A DNA stretch of 64,000 bases from Paratinospora sagittata (taxonomy: Eukaryota > Streptophyta > Magnoliopsida > Ranunculales > Menispermaceae): contig CM069589.1 in NCBI GenBank assembly GCA_035771175.1, forward strand, positions 29,344,201 to 29,408,200. Direction: 5' to 3'. Below are positions 1 to 10,590 of the stretch, piece by piece; the first letter of the stretch is position 1, and the number at the start of each line of letters is the position of its first letter. The position numbers and the translations under genes were made by a program. Below the pieces are notes generated by a model that saw nothing but the letters and a program-made list of their open reading frames with translations, was not told where the DNA came from and made no database searches.

Positions 1-448
1 ACTATCTCCCGCATATAGAGTCTACCCAGCTTGTCCATAGAATCCCTAGTGTTCACCGGTACAAAGTGAGCTGACTTAGTCAAGCGATCAATAATAACCC
101 AAACAACATTATGTCTCCACGGGGTGTTGGGTAATCCCACAACAAAGTCCATAGTGACATGCTCCCACTTTCACTCAGGAATGGCAAGTGGCTGCAATTG
201 CCCTCCAGGCCTCTGATGCGCTCAGCTTTGACTCTCTGACAGATCTCACACCTCTGAATGAACTGAGCTATTTCTTTCTTCATGTCGGACCACCAATACA
301 TCCTTTTCATATTATGATACATCTTGGTTCCACCAGGATGAATAACATAATGAGATCTATGAGCCTCCTGGAGCACACTCTGTCTGAGTCGTGAATCTGC
401 GAGAACCCATAAACGTTCCCTAAATCTCAAGGCACCATCAAATGACAC
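1..448 (-). pseudogene. pol: Integrase N-terminal zinc domain and start of core (broken)
   Basis: The minus strand encodes the HHCC zinc-binding module of a Gypsy integrase (H-S-H..., then CEICQRVKAE), followed by the start of the catalytic core. The HHCC pattern is intact. Just after it, a one-base insertion near 205-215 shifts the frame, and a Trp codon of the conserved EWKWEH segment is TGA near 175-180. The core runs in another frame to base 1, including the segment leading to the first catalytic Asp (MDFVVGLP). The protein would insert element cDNA into the host genome, but this copy cannot be made intact. The rest of the core and any chromodomain are outside the window. Confidence 0.88.
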
Positions 449-577
449 GTGCCAATCAATAAAATCACTACTCTCAGCCTAAGACTTGTACATCACATAA
501 TCAACGTCAAGTCTCTGTTGGTCAATCACCTACTGGACCTGTGTAGGCTGAGCTCTCGTCTGAGCACATATCACAAT

Positions 578-1161
578 CTAATCTGAAGGGGTAGCACATA
601 TACTGATCACTGTAGGCGCCTTAAGTAGTCTCCACTCATGAGACATCTGGCGTGCTACCATAACTGTCTCTACCCGCTTCCTGCTCAACTCATCAGCCAC
701 TACATTGGCTTTACCAAGGTGGTATTCCAATGTAAAATCATAGTCTTTGAGGAGCTCTAACCACCTTCTCTGCCTCATGTTCAACTCCTTCTGAGAGAAC
801 AAGTACTTGAGGCTCTTGTGGTCAGAATACAAAGTGAATCTCTCACCATAGAGATAATGCTTCCAAATCTTCAGAGTAAAATCACTGCGGCCAGTTCTCA
901 GTCATGAACAGGATAGCTCTTTTCATGCACCTTCAACTGCCTCGATGCATAAGCAATGACCCTATCCTTCTGAATCAACACGCAACCCAAGCCGATACGA
1001 GAGGCATCAGTGTAGATAACCAACTCCTAATCAGGCTCTGGCAAAATCAACACTGACGCAGATGTCAATCTTTTCTTCAGCTCTAAAAAGGCATTCTCAC
1101 ACTCCTTAGTCCATACAAAGGGCACATCTTTCTGGGTGAGCCTAGTCATAGGCGTAGCTAT
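578..1161 (-). pseudogene. pol: RNase H domain of chromovirus pol (broken)
   Basis: Downstream of RT on the minus strand, the frame continues past a TAG into the typical Gypsy RNase H domain: a YTDAS motif with the first catalytic Asp, a G-L-G-CVL segment, YASRQL, and then, after a frameshift near 850-890, [12 protein letters not shown] and the closing VVADELSRK segment. In-frame stops follow LPEPD and VHD. The domain would remove the RNA strand during cDNA synthesis. A spacer of about 130 bp (449-577) to the integrase zinc domain holds degenerate linker sequence. Confidence 0.87.
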
Positions 1162-2040
1162 CTAGGAGAATCCCTGAATGAATCTCCTATAGTAACCAGC
1201 TAACCCAAGAAAACTTCTGATCTCGGTCACTATGGTAGGCCTAGGCCAACTGATAATGGCTTCAACCTTAGACGGATCAACTGAAATCCCCTCAGAACTC
1301 ACCACATGACCTAAGAACTTCACCTCGGTGATCCAAAACTCGCACTTGCTCAGCTTTGCATATAGCCTATGCTCTCTCAGAGTTTGCAAGGTCACTCTGA
1401 GGTGTTCCTCATGCTCAACCTGAGTCTTAGAATACACCAAAATGTCATCAATGAAGACGTTGACAAACTTATCCAGATACTGCCTAAAGACCCTCTGCAT
1501 CAGGTCCATGAACATCGTCGGTGCATTAGTCACACCAAATGGCATCACAAGGAACTCATAATGTCCATAGCGGGTCTTGAATGTTGTCTTAGGCACATCC
1601 TCCTCCCTGATCCTTAGCTGATGATACCAGGAGCGCAAATCAATCTTCAAAAAATACCTCACTCCCCTCGACTGATCAAACAAGTCATCAATCCTTCGGA
1701 GAGGATACTTGTTCTTGAGGGTCACCCTGTTCAATTGGCGATAGTCGATGCACAACCGCAAGCTCCCATCCTTTTTTTTCACAAAAAGAACTGGAGCTCC
1801 CCAGGGTGACAGGCTCGGGCAAATAAGGCCCTTAGCCAATAACTCCTTGACCTCTTTCTGCAACTCTCTCAACTCAGTTGGCGCCATTCTATATGGTGCC
1901 ATGGAGATAGGCTTCATGCCAATGCAGGGCTCTTTAACAATAGCAATATCCTCAAGCATCACCTCACTAGTATCTTCCTCATGAAGCACTAACCCAGCCA
2001 AAATCTTCCTATCTCCATCAGTTATAAATCTACCCCTCGT
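1162..2040 (-). pseudogene. pol: Reverse transcriptase domain of chromovirus pol
   Basis: This is a long open RT segment: KPIS-x-PYRMAP, then [14 protein letters not shown] and LCIDYRQLN, the [10 protein letters not shown] motif with a catalytic Asp, [10 protein letters not shown], and the FIDDIL box that carries the catalytic pair in place of YVDD. It closes with the FLGHVV and [10 protein letters not shown] connection segments. Catalytic Asp residues are all present. Compared with related elements (for example 52320-52460 in this window), about 25 codons are missing in frame between the protease-RT linker and KPIS, removing the usual FPDVFPEELPGLPP-type stretch. A TAG ends the frame at 1162-1164. 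Confidence 0.93.
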
Positions 2041-2613
2041 GACTGTCTGGTTGGAAGCTCTACCCTGTAGTGTAAACATTGGGTGTCCTGGGATCTGAAA
2101 AATGACTCTCTTCACAAAATAGTCAACAACTGCATGATAAGCCGCAAGCCAATCCATCCCTATAATCGCATCAAACTCTAAAAACTTTAGGACTCGAAAG
2201 TCAACAGGTATCCCAACATCACCAATCTGAACCACACACTGGCTACAGATCATGTTTGGTTAGATCTTCTCCCCGACTACAGTACTCACCATTAACCATG
2301 TACTAGCCCTAACGGGAGTCAAATGCAAACTATCTACCATGTGTCCAGATATGAATGATAATGTAGACCCAACATCAAATAATACATGCATAAAAGCACC
2401 ACAAATAATAAGAGTACCTTCCACCAAGGTCATGGATGCTGTCGGGTCTGGCTTAGTAGCTGCCTTCGCTGTCTCTCTGGCACTGGATTGCTGCACAAAT
2501 CCCAGAGCCCTCTGAAGACTCGGACACTCCGACTTCTTATGCCCAGCCTGTCCACACTGATAACATATGAACGGAGCCCTGGGTGCAGATGATCCAGTCA
2601 GAGATGTCGCCAC
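2041..2613 (-). pseudogene. pol: Gag zinc knuckle and aspartic protease
   Basis: The minus strand has a complete CX2CX4HX4C knuckle (CYQCGQAGHKKSEC) near 2525-2570 that would bind element RNA. After it comes the retropepsin segment LFDVGSTLSFIS. The active site reads D-V-G rather than the more common D-A-G or D-S-G, so activity is doubtful. The second conserved segment, [10 protein letters not shown], lies near 2145-2175. One in-frame TAG separates this part from the next at about 2254-2262. It is continuous in frame with gag upstream and RT downstream, so the element once made a single gag-pol protein. Confidence 0.9.
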
Positions 2614-2622
2614 ATAGCCTCA

Positions 2623-3624
2623 TCAGCCTCTGCCTCTGCCTCTGCCAGCAGTCTGTGGGAATGGGGGTCTTGGTGCACTCGGTGCCTGAATGGGAATCGG
2701 GACAGGAGAGGAAACCACTGGTGAGGTCATCACACCAGTCTGAATCTGGGATGCCCCACTCTGAGCACCCTCAGATTGTGCTCCTCTATAAAATTTTTTC
2801 TTCTTTCCCCATTTTCCCTTCTTCTGTGGAGTCTGGAACTGTCCCCCAGATTCTGCCTGTGAAGTCTGTACACCCGGAGCTGCCCGTGTAGACGTACCAT
2901 CAATCCGCTCAGCCAACTCATATTGTTTGGCCCTCTGGACCACTGTGGCAAAATCAGTCATCTTCGTCACAGACAAGGCCTGCCGGATCACGGGCCTTAG
3001 GTTCAAAGAGAACCCCATAATCTTGTCACTCGGTGTCTGAACTAACCCAGGGGCATAACCGACAAGTTGCCTGAATCTAAGCTCGTACTCCCTGACTGAC
3101 ATGGTGCCCTATACAAGATTTTGAAACTCGAGTTATTTAGCCTGCCTCTCAGTCTCTGGAACGTAAGCCTGTAAGAACAACCGTCTAAAGGTGTCCCAAC
3201 TCTTCACTGCCCCCTGTGTATCCAGCACTGAAAGCCACCAGTCCTCTGCATCACTCTCCAGTGTGTGAGCAGCACATAGGACCTGAGACTCCTCATCAAG
3301 CTCTAAGGAGCGACTGATCTTCTCGACATTCTTCAACCAATCTTCGGCCTTCTTCAAGTCAACCCCACCAATTAATTCCTTAGGCTTCAACTTCATGAAC
3401 TTCTCTTGCAGTCTGATCCGTCGATCAGTGGGGTTCTCCACAACAATAGGAGCAGGTGTAGGCATAGGCTGAGGTACAGCCATCTGAGGTCCTGCTACCC
3501 CAACAACTCCAGTAGCCTCGGCCCTACTAGTGCCATCCTCCTGAGGTATTGTTTGAGGCGACTGTTGAGCAACAGCCACAACCTGCTGCACCAGCGCCTG
3601 TATTTGTGCAGTCTGGGCTACCAT
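2623..3624 (-). pseudogene. gag: Gag capsid region of chromovirus
   Basis: Two segments in the same minus-strand frame (3133-3624 and 2623-3102) are separated by two stops. The first has a Gln-rich start, a Pro-rich linker, and the retrotransposon gag domain with AEDWL, then DAEDWW and FRRLFLQAYVPE. The second has the SVREYELRF motif and a basic C-terminal part (KKGKWGKKKKF) before a Gly-Arg tail. The ATG at 3622-3624 is the first visible start; a longer N-terminus may lie upstream. Gag forms the cytoplasmic particle in which reverse transcription occurs. The stops at 3133-3135 and about 3107-3112 appear to be single-base changes in an otherwise good frame. Confidence 0.9.
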
Positions 3625-3940
3625 CTAGCGGCCCTGTTCCTGAATGATCTCCTCCATCCTTCCCATCCTGTCATCATCGGATGGCCCTGTGTGGCTGTCC
3701 CAATCTCTCGCTCCTCCTCATGACACTGAGAAGTTGAAATACGAGCAACCATCACAGATTAAAGAATTTAAAACATTAACAAGGCCTCATAACTACCCAT
3801 ATCATATAATACACACAGAAAATATGATAGTAAGGCTTTTAAGTTAGTTCCTTTAACCTTTTTAATCACCTAAAGCTCTCAACCAATTTCTAGGTCAAAG
3901 TCATCTAAGTCCAATACATAGACAAAACCCAGTGAAACCG

Positions 3941-3953
3941 GGCTCTGATACCA
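3941..3953 (-). other. Primer-binding site, initiator tRNA-Met
   Basis: On the minus strand the sequence TGGTATCAGAGCC lies 2 bp inside the LTR end. It matches the complement of the 3' end of plant initiator tRNA-Met and fixes the orientation and inner boundary of the LTR. Confidence 0.95.
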
Positions 3954-3955
3954 AC

Positions 3956-6769
3956 TGTGGCAACCCCGCACCCCAGACCACTAACCCCGCAGGGAATGGC
4001 GTGCGGAATGCCGGGGCAGGACTCTCGGTGTAGGCATCTCCAACCACTCCTCAACCCCTATAAGGTGGTTGAGACCCTACGAGCCTTATCCCAAACAACG
4101 ACATAATATAAAATGGTATTAAACAAAACTACAAACCATATTAATCATCCAAGACAAGAGATAATCCATAAAAATGAACCATAAATAAAACCATAATCCC
4201 TACAGTCCATCAAGATGGACATACACATAAAGTCCAAAACTATGGGTAAAAAAAAAATCGTCATATGCCCACATGGTCTATCTAACAAGTCCCAACTCAC
4301 CCACACTACAATGTGGTAAGTGTTATAATTACATAGTCCAAAATATAATACATCATAATTTAAAACACAGTTCAATCAAAATGCCTCTCAATTCACTTCG
4401 AGGCCTTGGATTCTCTCGCTGGCAAGGTCCTCAAGATATGACTACTCCTTTGCCCTTATTCGGGACAGAAGGACCTAAAAGAGAAAAATGAGGATGGGCC
4501 AACTGTGCCCAGTGAATAGAATTCAAATATGGTATCAATACTCATCAATAAATATCATGTATGCATGTCAATTTGTAGCATGATTAAAAGCTCATAACAT
4601 ATAGATATCAAGCATTTATAATAAGTTCGATACAAATAAAAGCCTATCAATTTGGATCCACATTCCACATGCATTAGGGCTACTAGTGCACGTCTATTTC
4701 ACCGTACCGTTCTCATCCCCAAATATTTCCTTTCTAAAACCCGCCTATGACAAGGTTAATTCTCCCTATTAGCCAGATAGATGTGCCCAACCATAGTCAT
4801 AACGTTTTCTCAAATCAATGCATCATTCAAAACATTAGAACACATTCATGCTTTCAACATACAATATATATAAGTGATATGATGACATAAAAGATATAAT
4901 CATAAATGAAGTCTGCTCACAACCAAGTCTTGCGAGAGTACCTAACCACACACGGACACCAAACCGAATCAACCCAATCAAGATCTTGAAAAATTCATCA
5001 ATATTCAACCATACATCAATTTCTATGCTCAATCACATAGACATTACACATTAACCTTAAATCATCCCACATATAGACAATAGGCCTAAATCCCATCTAA
5101 TCCCATCATTCAACTCAAATCACATGACTTAGGCCTCTAATGAATAGTTCTCATTCATAAACCATTCAATTAATAAAAAATACCGATTTTCAATTCCTTA
5201 GGTATACACATGCCCAAATTGGGCCATTTGATCACAAGTAAGCCTAACCCATGATATGGTCACAACCACCAAATTAGTAGCATGATCAACCCTAATCATG
5301 CTTAATTAGACGTAAATTGCATCAATTCAATGATTCTAGGCCAAAAGCATCAAAAGCCCTAAAATATGAAATTTTCCATACTTAGGCCATATTGCCGATT
5401 TACACTAGGTCACCATGTTCAGCCATGTATATCACTGATTTTGCATCATCGGTTCATCAACAATGGCAACTAGGTCAACATAGTTGACATGCAAGCTATT
5501 TGGAAAGGTCTAAGTTCATATTCTAAATTTAGGTCTAATACAAACAACCCTACCAATTTTTCATTTAATATTCTGTTCAGATGTATCAAGCTGCCTACAG
5601 AAATATTTAATCACAACATCAACCATACAGATTGAAGTATGTTAAGAAGCAAACCTTCTGTCCAAAAATCAGCTCAATCCAACGGTGGACAGAAGAGATA
5701 GGACTCTTTGATGAACAAGTCTCTAATCAGACAATTTCTCCATTCTTGCTGCAAATACTTAAACTCAGATGGCTATATAACACAAAATACTTTGACCATC
5801 AACATCTCAACCGTTCATACTTCAGAAATATTAGTTGTGAAAAATCTTCTAAAATATCATATCCATCCATCGGTAGAGTTAGGAGATCTGATGTTTGATC
5901 TAAACTGCGCGTGAAACTCATGCTTTCCGACCAGCATTTTTTGGGAGGTTATATCTCTCAGAAGAAACCTCCACTCACGATCTCCACCGACCTGAATGAA
6001 TAACCATACGATATGAACTTTCTGTCATAGTTTGAGCTCAATCCGACAATATATCACCAAGATCCAGCTCTTTGATGAAAACGTTGTTGAGACTTCCCTT
6101 AAAGCAACTTCCTCTTTCTTCGTCTTCTTCTTTCCTTTCTCTTCTTTTTTCCTTTCCCTCCACTCATCTCACTCTCTAGGACTTCCTTGGAGAAGAGAAG
6201 TGGGCATAGGACACTTGTCCACTCTCATGCACCAACTTGACATGTGTTGGTGAAGAGAAATGGGGCATGAGACACTTGTGCACTCTCATGCACCAACTTG
6301 ACATGTGTTGGTCTCATGCACCAACTTGACATGTGTTGGAGAAGAGAAATGGGGCATGGGACACTTGTCCTTTCTCATGCACCAACTTGACATGTGTTGG
6401 TCTCATACTACCCATACCAACCACATGTACTTTAACCAATCTTATGCTTGCATGTATTTTAAATGTCCAATCCATCTAATACACCAAATTTTCATTCTCA
6501 TTTATCCTTTTATTCAATCAGTCCTAACTCATATAAATTAATGGTTTAATGGGCCCATGCATAAATAATAACATATGCATTATACTTTAATTTAACTTGA
6601 CCCATATACATTTTTATAATGCACATATTTATATACATTATCAAGCATCAAATATACAAACATTAAACAACCATAAAAAAAACACCATACATATCAAGGC
6701 AAACACATAGAGTTTGGCCAAAATGCAATTGGGTTATGGGCTAGAGAAAATAATTTTCTAGGTGTCACA
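3956..6769 (-). repeat. 5' LTR of chromovirus (2.8 kb)
   Basis: On the minus strand the LTR starts TGTGACACC and ends GGTTGCCACA, so it has proper TG/CA ends and a short inverted terminal match. The outer end follows from the break in the Copia sequence at 6770, the inner end from the PBS. It is AT-rich, has no coding content of its own, and carries a minisatellite at 6190-6400. Short open frames inside it (for example 4145-4375 and 5632-5898) match nothing I recognise and are probably chance. Confidence 0.88.
6190..6400. repeat. 61-bp minisatellite in LTR (three full units and a partial)
   Basis: Three units of about 61 bp (6190-6250, 6251-6311, 6339-6400) and one partial unit of about 28 bp (6312-6338) repeat with few changes. 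Each unit ends in an imperfect hairpin with arms CCAAC and GTTGG around an 8-9-nt loop. The array lies near the U3 end of the LTR. Confidence 0.9.
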
Positions 6770-6935
6770 GAACCATTACAAATTCTTGTGTGTTTTAAGT
6801 TATCCATTTTACTTTTCGGTTTGTATGTGCATTTTGTTCCAATATACTGTTGTATATTATTAAGTCATTGGAAAAGTTTTAAATTGACCATCACACCCAA
6901 TTCACCCCCTTCTTGGGTGTACCAACACGAGTATG
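6770..6935 (+). repeat. 3' end of a second Copia-type LTR, cut by the chromovirus
   Basis: The segment ends CCAACA and carries a CAATTCACCCCCTTCTTGG stretch just before it. That is the same layout as the U5 end of the Copia LTRs in this window, though the rest is different. Its 5' part was separated by the chromovirus inserted at 6769/6770. It interrupts the Copia polyprotein that resumes at 6936. No PBS follows, so it is a 3' LTR or a solo LTR. Confidence 0.7.
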
Positions 6936-7596
6936 CTTACCAAGTTGACATAATTCACACACCTTGTTGTTTGAGTAAATTCCTTTTGAAATTCCCTTGG
7001 CAAGATCATGTTTAACAATTCTAGATATGTTATTCATACTAACATGAGCTAATCTCGTATGGAGAGCCATGCATCATTATCAGAAATAACACTTAAACAT
7101 GTTACATTTTGTTTCTTCATATCATTAAGATTTGTGTAATACACATTTTTAAGTCTACATGCCATGAATGCACCAGTTTTATCTATATGCTTGACAATGC
7201 ACCTATTTGCTTCAAATGAAATGTCATAACCCTTGTCACATAATTGACTTATGCCCAAGAGATTATGCTTCAGCCCTTTAACATAAAGTACATCAGATAT
7301 GGATAGAAAATCGTTACCAATAGTTTCGATGCCTTCAATGTCACCTTTGTTGTCATCTCCGAAAGTAACCTTTCCTTCTTTCATCTTTTCAAGGCTCAGA
7401 AATTTAGATTTATCTCCGTTCATATGCCTTGAACAGCCACTGTCTAGATACCATATATCTTCATTTTTCTCATCTACACAACATAAAATACTTTTGATTT
7501 TGGCACCCATGCTATTGGGTCCATGCATGTTAGCATCAGTAAGGACAGATTTTTCAATCCATGCATATTTATTTTTCTTTCCATTTAAGTCAGTAT
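6936..7596 (-). pseudogene. pol: Copia protease and GAG-pre-integrase region
   Basis: The minus strand encodes WVNNTDLNG, then HGPNSMGAK, then the protease core WYLDSGCSRHM with the DSG triplet at 7436-7444, and HNLLGISQLCDKG typical of Copia polyproteins. The GAG-pre-integrase domain follows but is out of frame: after NDAWL the expected H-x-RLAHVSMNNI and CELCQLGKHTR appear in another frame, so a one- or two-base change lies near 7050-7065. The Copia LTR fragment ending at 6935 then cuts it. The upstream frame runs into the nested LTR at 7597. No complete product is possible. Confidence 0.9.
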
Positions 7597-7989
7597 TGTT
7601 GACCCAGATATGTTCAAGAGGGGGGTGAATTGGACACTTAGCAGATTTTAACCTTTCTTGAATTGTGCGAAATAATGAAAGGAGATTAAACAATGTATAG
7701 CAATTAAATACAACAAATGTAAATGGGACAATGCAAGCAAGATTTATAGTGGTTCGGCCGTGCCTACATCCGCTTCCTAACCTCCTCAGTTAGGATTTGT
7801 TCAAACTCCACTATGAACCTTCTTACGGGTGAAGATCAAACTGGTACACATTCTCAACTTACGGGTGTGAGAACTACTGTTTCTCAACTTCTGGGTGTGA
7901 GATGACCGTTACAACTTCAAGCAACACTTGTTTTTGCTCAGTGACTAGACAGTCACTGTAAATTTAATACAAGCTGAGATATGATTCCC
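7597..7989 (-). repeat. Truncated 3' LTR of nested Copia
   Basis: This matches the PBS-proximal ends of the other LTRs of this family, starting TGTTGACCCAGATATG on the plus strand, with two TCTCAACTT...GGGTGTGAGA units. It stops at about 7989, where gag sequence begins directly. Confidence 0.88.
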
Positions 7990-8522
7990 TTGGCTTCTTC
8001 AATGGTCGTGGCCTTTGGTTCCTAGGTTCTTCATCTCATTGATGTTTGTTGTGAACCGAGCAATAGCCTTAGCTATCGAGTCAGTTTCCTTCATACTATA
8101 GGTCTCATATTTTTCAACTAACAGTTGGAGCTTTGCCTTTTTAACTTGCAAAGTTCCTTCTTGAGTGACCTTTAACTTGTTCCAGATTTTCTTAGCGGCT
8201 TCACACGCACTAACTCTTTTGAACTCTTCGACTGATAAACTACAAAACAAAATATTTACAGCTTGGTTATTCAATAGTTATCTTTTCTTTTCCTTAGTAC
8301 TCCATTTGTCTATTTCCTTTGGGACACTAGTACTGTCAACTATTTTAGTAGGTGTTGGACAACCATTTGTCACAACACCCCACATCTTTAAATCTTAGGC
8401 TCTTAGGTAGTCCCTAATCTTAGTTTTCCAATGTGAATTGTTTTCTCCCTTGAACAGTGGTGGTCGGTTGGTGGAGTTTTCTTCACCTGAGAGATAAGTA
8501 TTTCTTTCATTTTGTCCTGCCA
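7990..8522 (-). pseudogene. gag: N-terminal part of Copia gag (UBN2-like)
   Basis: Starting from an ATG at 8520-8522 on the minus strand, the protein begins MAGQNER and matches the start of the longer gag at 10697-12052. It continues through NRPPLF, the WKTKI segment, then NNQAVNILFCSLSVEEF, QVKKAKLQLLVEKYET and NINEMKNLG. A premature stop lies in the WSTKEKKR segment and another near the WKTKI region. Relative to the intact-length copy, about 66 bp are missing between two TTCC/GGAA repeats near 8015-8022, removing the LRGLPRAW-type stretch. It then ends abruptly at LTR sequence. Confidence 0.85.
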
Positions 8523-8564
8523 TACTCAATCAAAGATGGTTAGATCTACTTTGACGGTTAACCT

Positions 8565-8576
8565 GCTCTGATCCCA
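8565..8576 (-). other. Primer-binding site of nested Copia (initiator Met, one mismatch)
   Basis: The plus strand reads GCTCTGATCCCA two bases from the LTR start at 8579. This is the complement of a Met PBS with one change. Confidence 0.85.
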
Positions 8577-8578
8577 AT

Positions 8579-10590
8579 TGTTGGCCCAGATATGTCCAAG
8601 AGGGGGTGAATTGGACACTTAGCAGATTTTAACCTTTCCTAAAATTGTGCGGAATAATGAAAGCAGATTAAACAAAGTATAACAATTAAATAAAGCAAAT
8701 GTAAATGGGATAATGCAAGCAAGATTTATAGTGGTTCGGCCATGCCTACATACACTACCTAACCTCCTCAGTTAGGATTTGTTCAAACTCCACTATGAAC
8801 CTTCTTACTGGTGAAGATCAAACCAGTATACTTTCTCAACTTACGGGTGTGAGAACTATCGTTTCTCAACTTATAGGTGTGAGAAGACCGTTTCTCAACT
8901 TTCGGGTGTAGAGTACCGTTACAACTTCAAGCAACACTTGCTCTTGCTCAATGACTTACCAGTCACTACAAATTTAATACAAGATGAGATATGATTCCCT
9001 TTACTTAGAATCAAAGTGATACTTACTAAGCTTTGGATTGAACCTTCTGTGATCACAGATTCAGCAAAATATGTATGATGAAGTTTATGCAGAAAACAGG
9101 TTCAAAGACCTTTTGTCTTCTTCAATGGATTTTCAAAATGATGAAGATGAAGTTCAATAAATCCAGAAGACTTGAAGTTTTTTCTTTCAAAAGATCGTAA
9201 GATCAAGAACAAGTGAAAAATGACTAACTTTCAAAAAGTGTTTTGGCACAAGTGAAAATTGTTCACACTTTTTGAATGAATATCAATTTTCATATTTCAT
9301 TAGTAGTTTTTCTGCTCTAATGCAGCACATATATATAGGAATAACAAAGGCGCAATAGACTTGATGATTTTGGCACTCTAGGTTATTTCAAATACAACAT
9401 ATACATTCTTTCCCAAAATGGATCGATTCAGCTCAAAGCACATTACGCCGATAGCACCTGAATCTTCTGGTCCTTTCACAAAAAGAAAATGTTCTGACAT
9501 GCTTTTAGAACATTCAAAAAGTTCTGAAAAAGTTGTACGATTCTGAAAAGTTCTGAAAAATATTCGTACGGTTATGAAGAAAGTAATAGAAATGGTGTCA
9601 TTGTCAGAACAGTAACATTTGTTGAATTAGCGTCCTTGCGCATAATATCAACTTTTGTCGTTGTTCCTTGAGGGTGCTGATGGAGCATAAGTGCCCCGTT
9701 GAACAATGAAGTGAGGGCGCTACTGAATCATAAAAGTTCTGACTTACTTTGACAATTGAACGATTTAAATCATGAGGGCGCTACTTTGAAGTTAGTGTCC
9801 TGCTTTGTTTTAAAACATTAAACGCACAATGGCGCTACTCAAGAGTTAGCGTCCTTAAATTTAAAATTAGTTTTAAAACAAACTTAAAAGATGTTAAGTT
9901 CGCTGATGGACAGTAAGTGTCCTGAAAGTTATTAAGTTGATTCCAAAGATGAGGGCGCTCCTACACGTAGCGTCCTGATAGTTTATTCAACTTATAACTA
10001 TCAACGTCCTTAAAGATAGAAATCACTTAAAAACAAAAAGAACTTCCAGTGAGCTAAAACTAAGTCAGCATCTTGAAATTCTCAAAGGTTGATAAAAGAA
10101 AGGTCGCTACTTACAAGTAAGCGTCCTTATTAATTAGTTCAATTCAACCTTGAGCGTCATAATATTTTATCAGCATCCTAACTCATCAAGTCCAGGAGGG
10201 TGCTTCTAAAACATTAACATCCTGAAAGACTTTATAAAATCGGTTTTTGATTTCTTGATTAAATCTTGATAAAACATAATGTAATCGGATTAAATCGAAT
10301 ATGCAAACGATCAATTAAAACATCCAGGCATGCATATCGCTGAATCATATGACATAGAAGGTCCTACAACCTATTATAATTGAATCATACAACCAAACAT
10401 CTTCAAATGATCATGGTCTTCAAGAAGATCTTTAATACATTCGCCATGCATCATTGATTTTTTGAAACTTTCAAGTGAGATTAGATATGTCATATGTGCA
10501 GTAATATCATAAACAGAATGTGGTTTGTAATCGTCAAAATATCTTTTATATTAGGGACATATTCTCGTAAGGGACATGAGGATAATTGGT
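8579..10590 (-). repeat. 5' LTR of nested Copia (2.0 kb)
   Basis: The plus strand starts TGTTGGCCCAG and ends at AATTGGT without the final TCAACA. A TATA box reads ATATATATAG near 9329-9338 (minus-strand use). Three TCTCAACTT...GGGTGTGAGA units lie at about 8830-8915 in the R/U5 side. On the U3 side (9670-10215) lies a series of GGGCGCT...AGCGTCCT inverted units. Confidence 0.9.

Larger units (their letters stand above)
1..6769 (-). mobile_element. Ty3/Gypsy chromovirus (Tekay/Del-like), 5' LTR and gag-pol, truncated by window edge
   Basis: Reading the minus strand from right to left, this holds a 5' LTR, an initiator-Met primer site, gag, protease, RT, RNase H and the start of integrase, which is the Ty3/Gypsy order (integrase last). 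RT, protease and gag resemble the Tekay/Del chromovirus type. The 3' end and other LTR lie before base 1. The LTR ends at 6769 in TG/CA form, and the 5 bp after it (GAACC) would be one copy of the target duplication. The element sits inside a Copia LTR whose remainder is 6770-6935. Gag to RT lies in one reading frame broken only by a few stops, so this is one of the younger copies in the window. Confidence 0.92.
7597..10590 (-). mobile_element. Nested Copia element of the same family, with large internal deletion
   Basis: Right to left on the minus strand: 5' LTR (8579-10590), Met PBS, first third of gag (7990-8522), and the last 393 bp of a 3' LTR (7597-7989). The segment between gag and the 3' LTR is gone, so one deletion took the end of gag, all of pol and the start of the 3' LTR. 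The host Copia gag C-terminal region resumes at 10591 and its protease at 7596. No clean 5-bp duplication is visible, and the outer 6 bp of the 5' LTR (TCAACA) are missing. Confidence 0.82.

Noticed and set aside
1369..1984. Plus-strand frames opposite the left chromovirus RT
   Set aside because: They are shadows of a well-supported minus-strand RT and have no domains.
3941..3953. tRNA-Met-like sequence as a tRNA gene remnant
   Set aside because: Only 13 bp match and it lies at an LTR edge; it is a primer-binding site.
9670..10215. Regularly recurring GCGTCCT motif, CRISPR-like at first sight
   Set aside because: Spacing and units are irregular, the DNA is plant retrotransposon LTR, and the same array occurs in every copy of the family.
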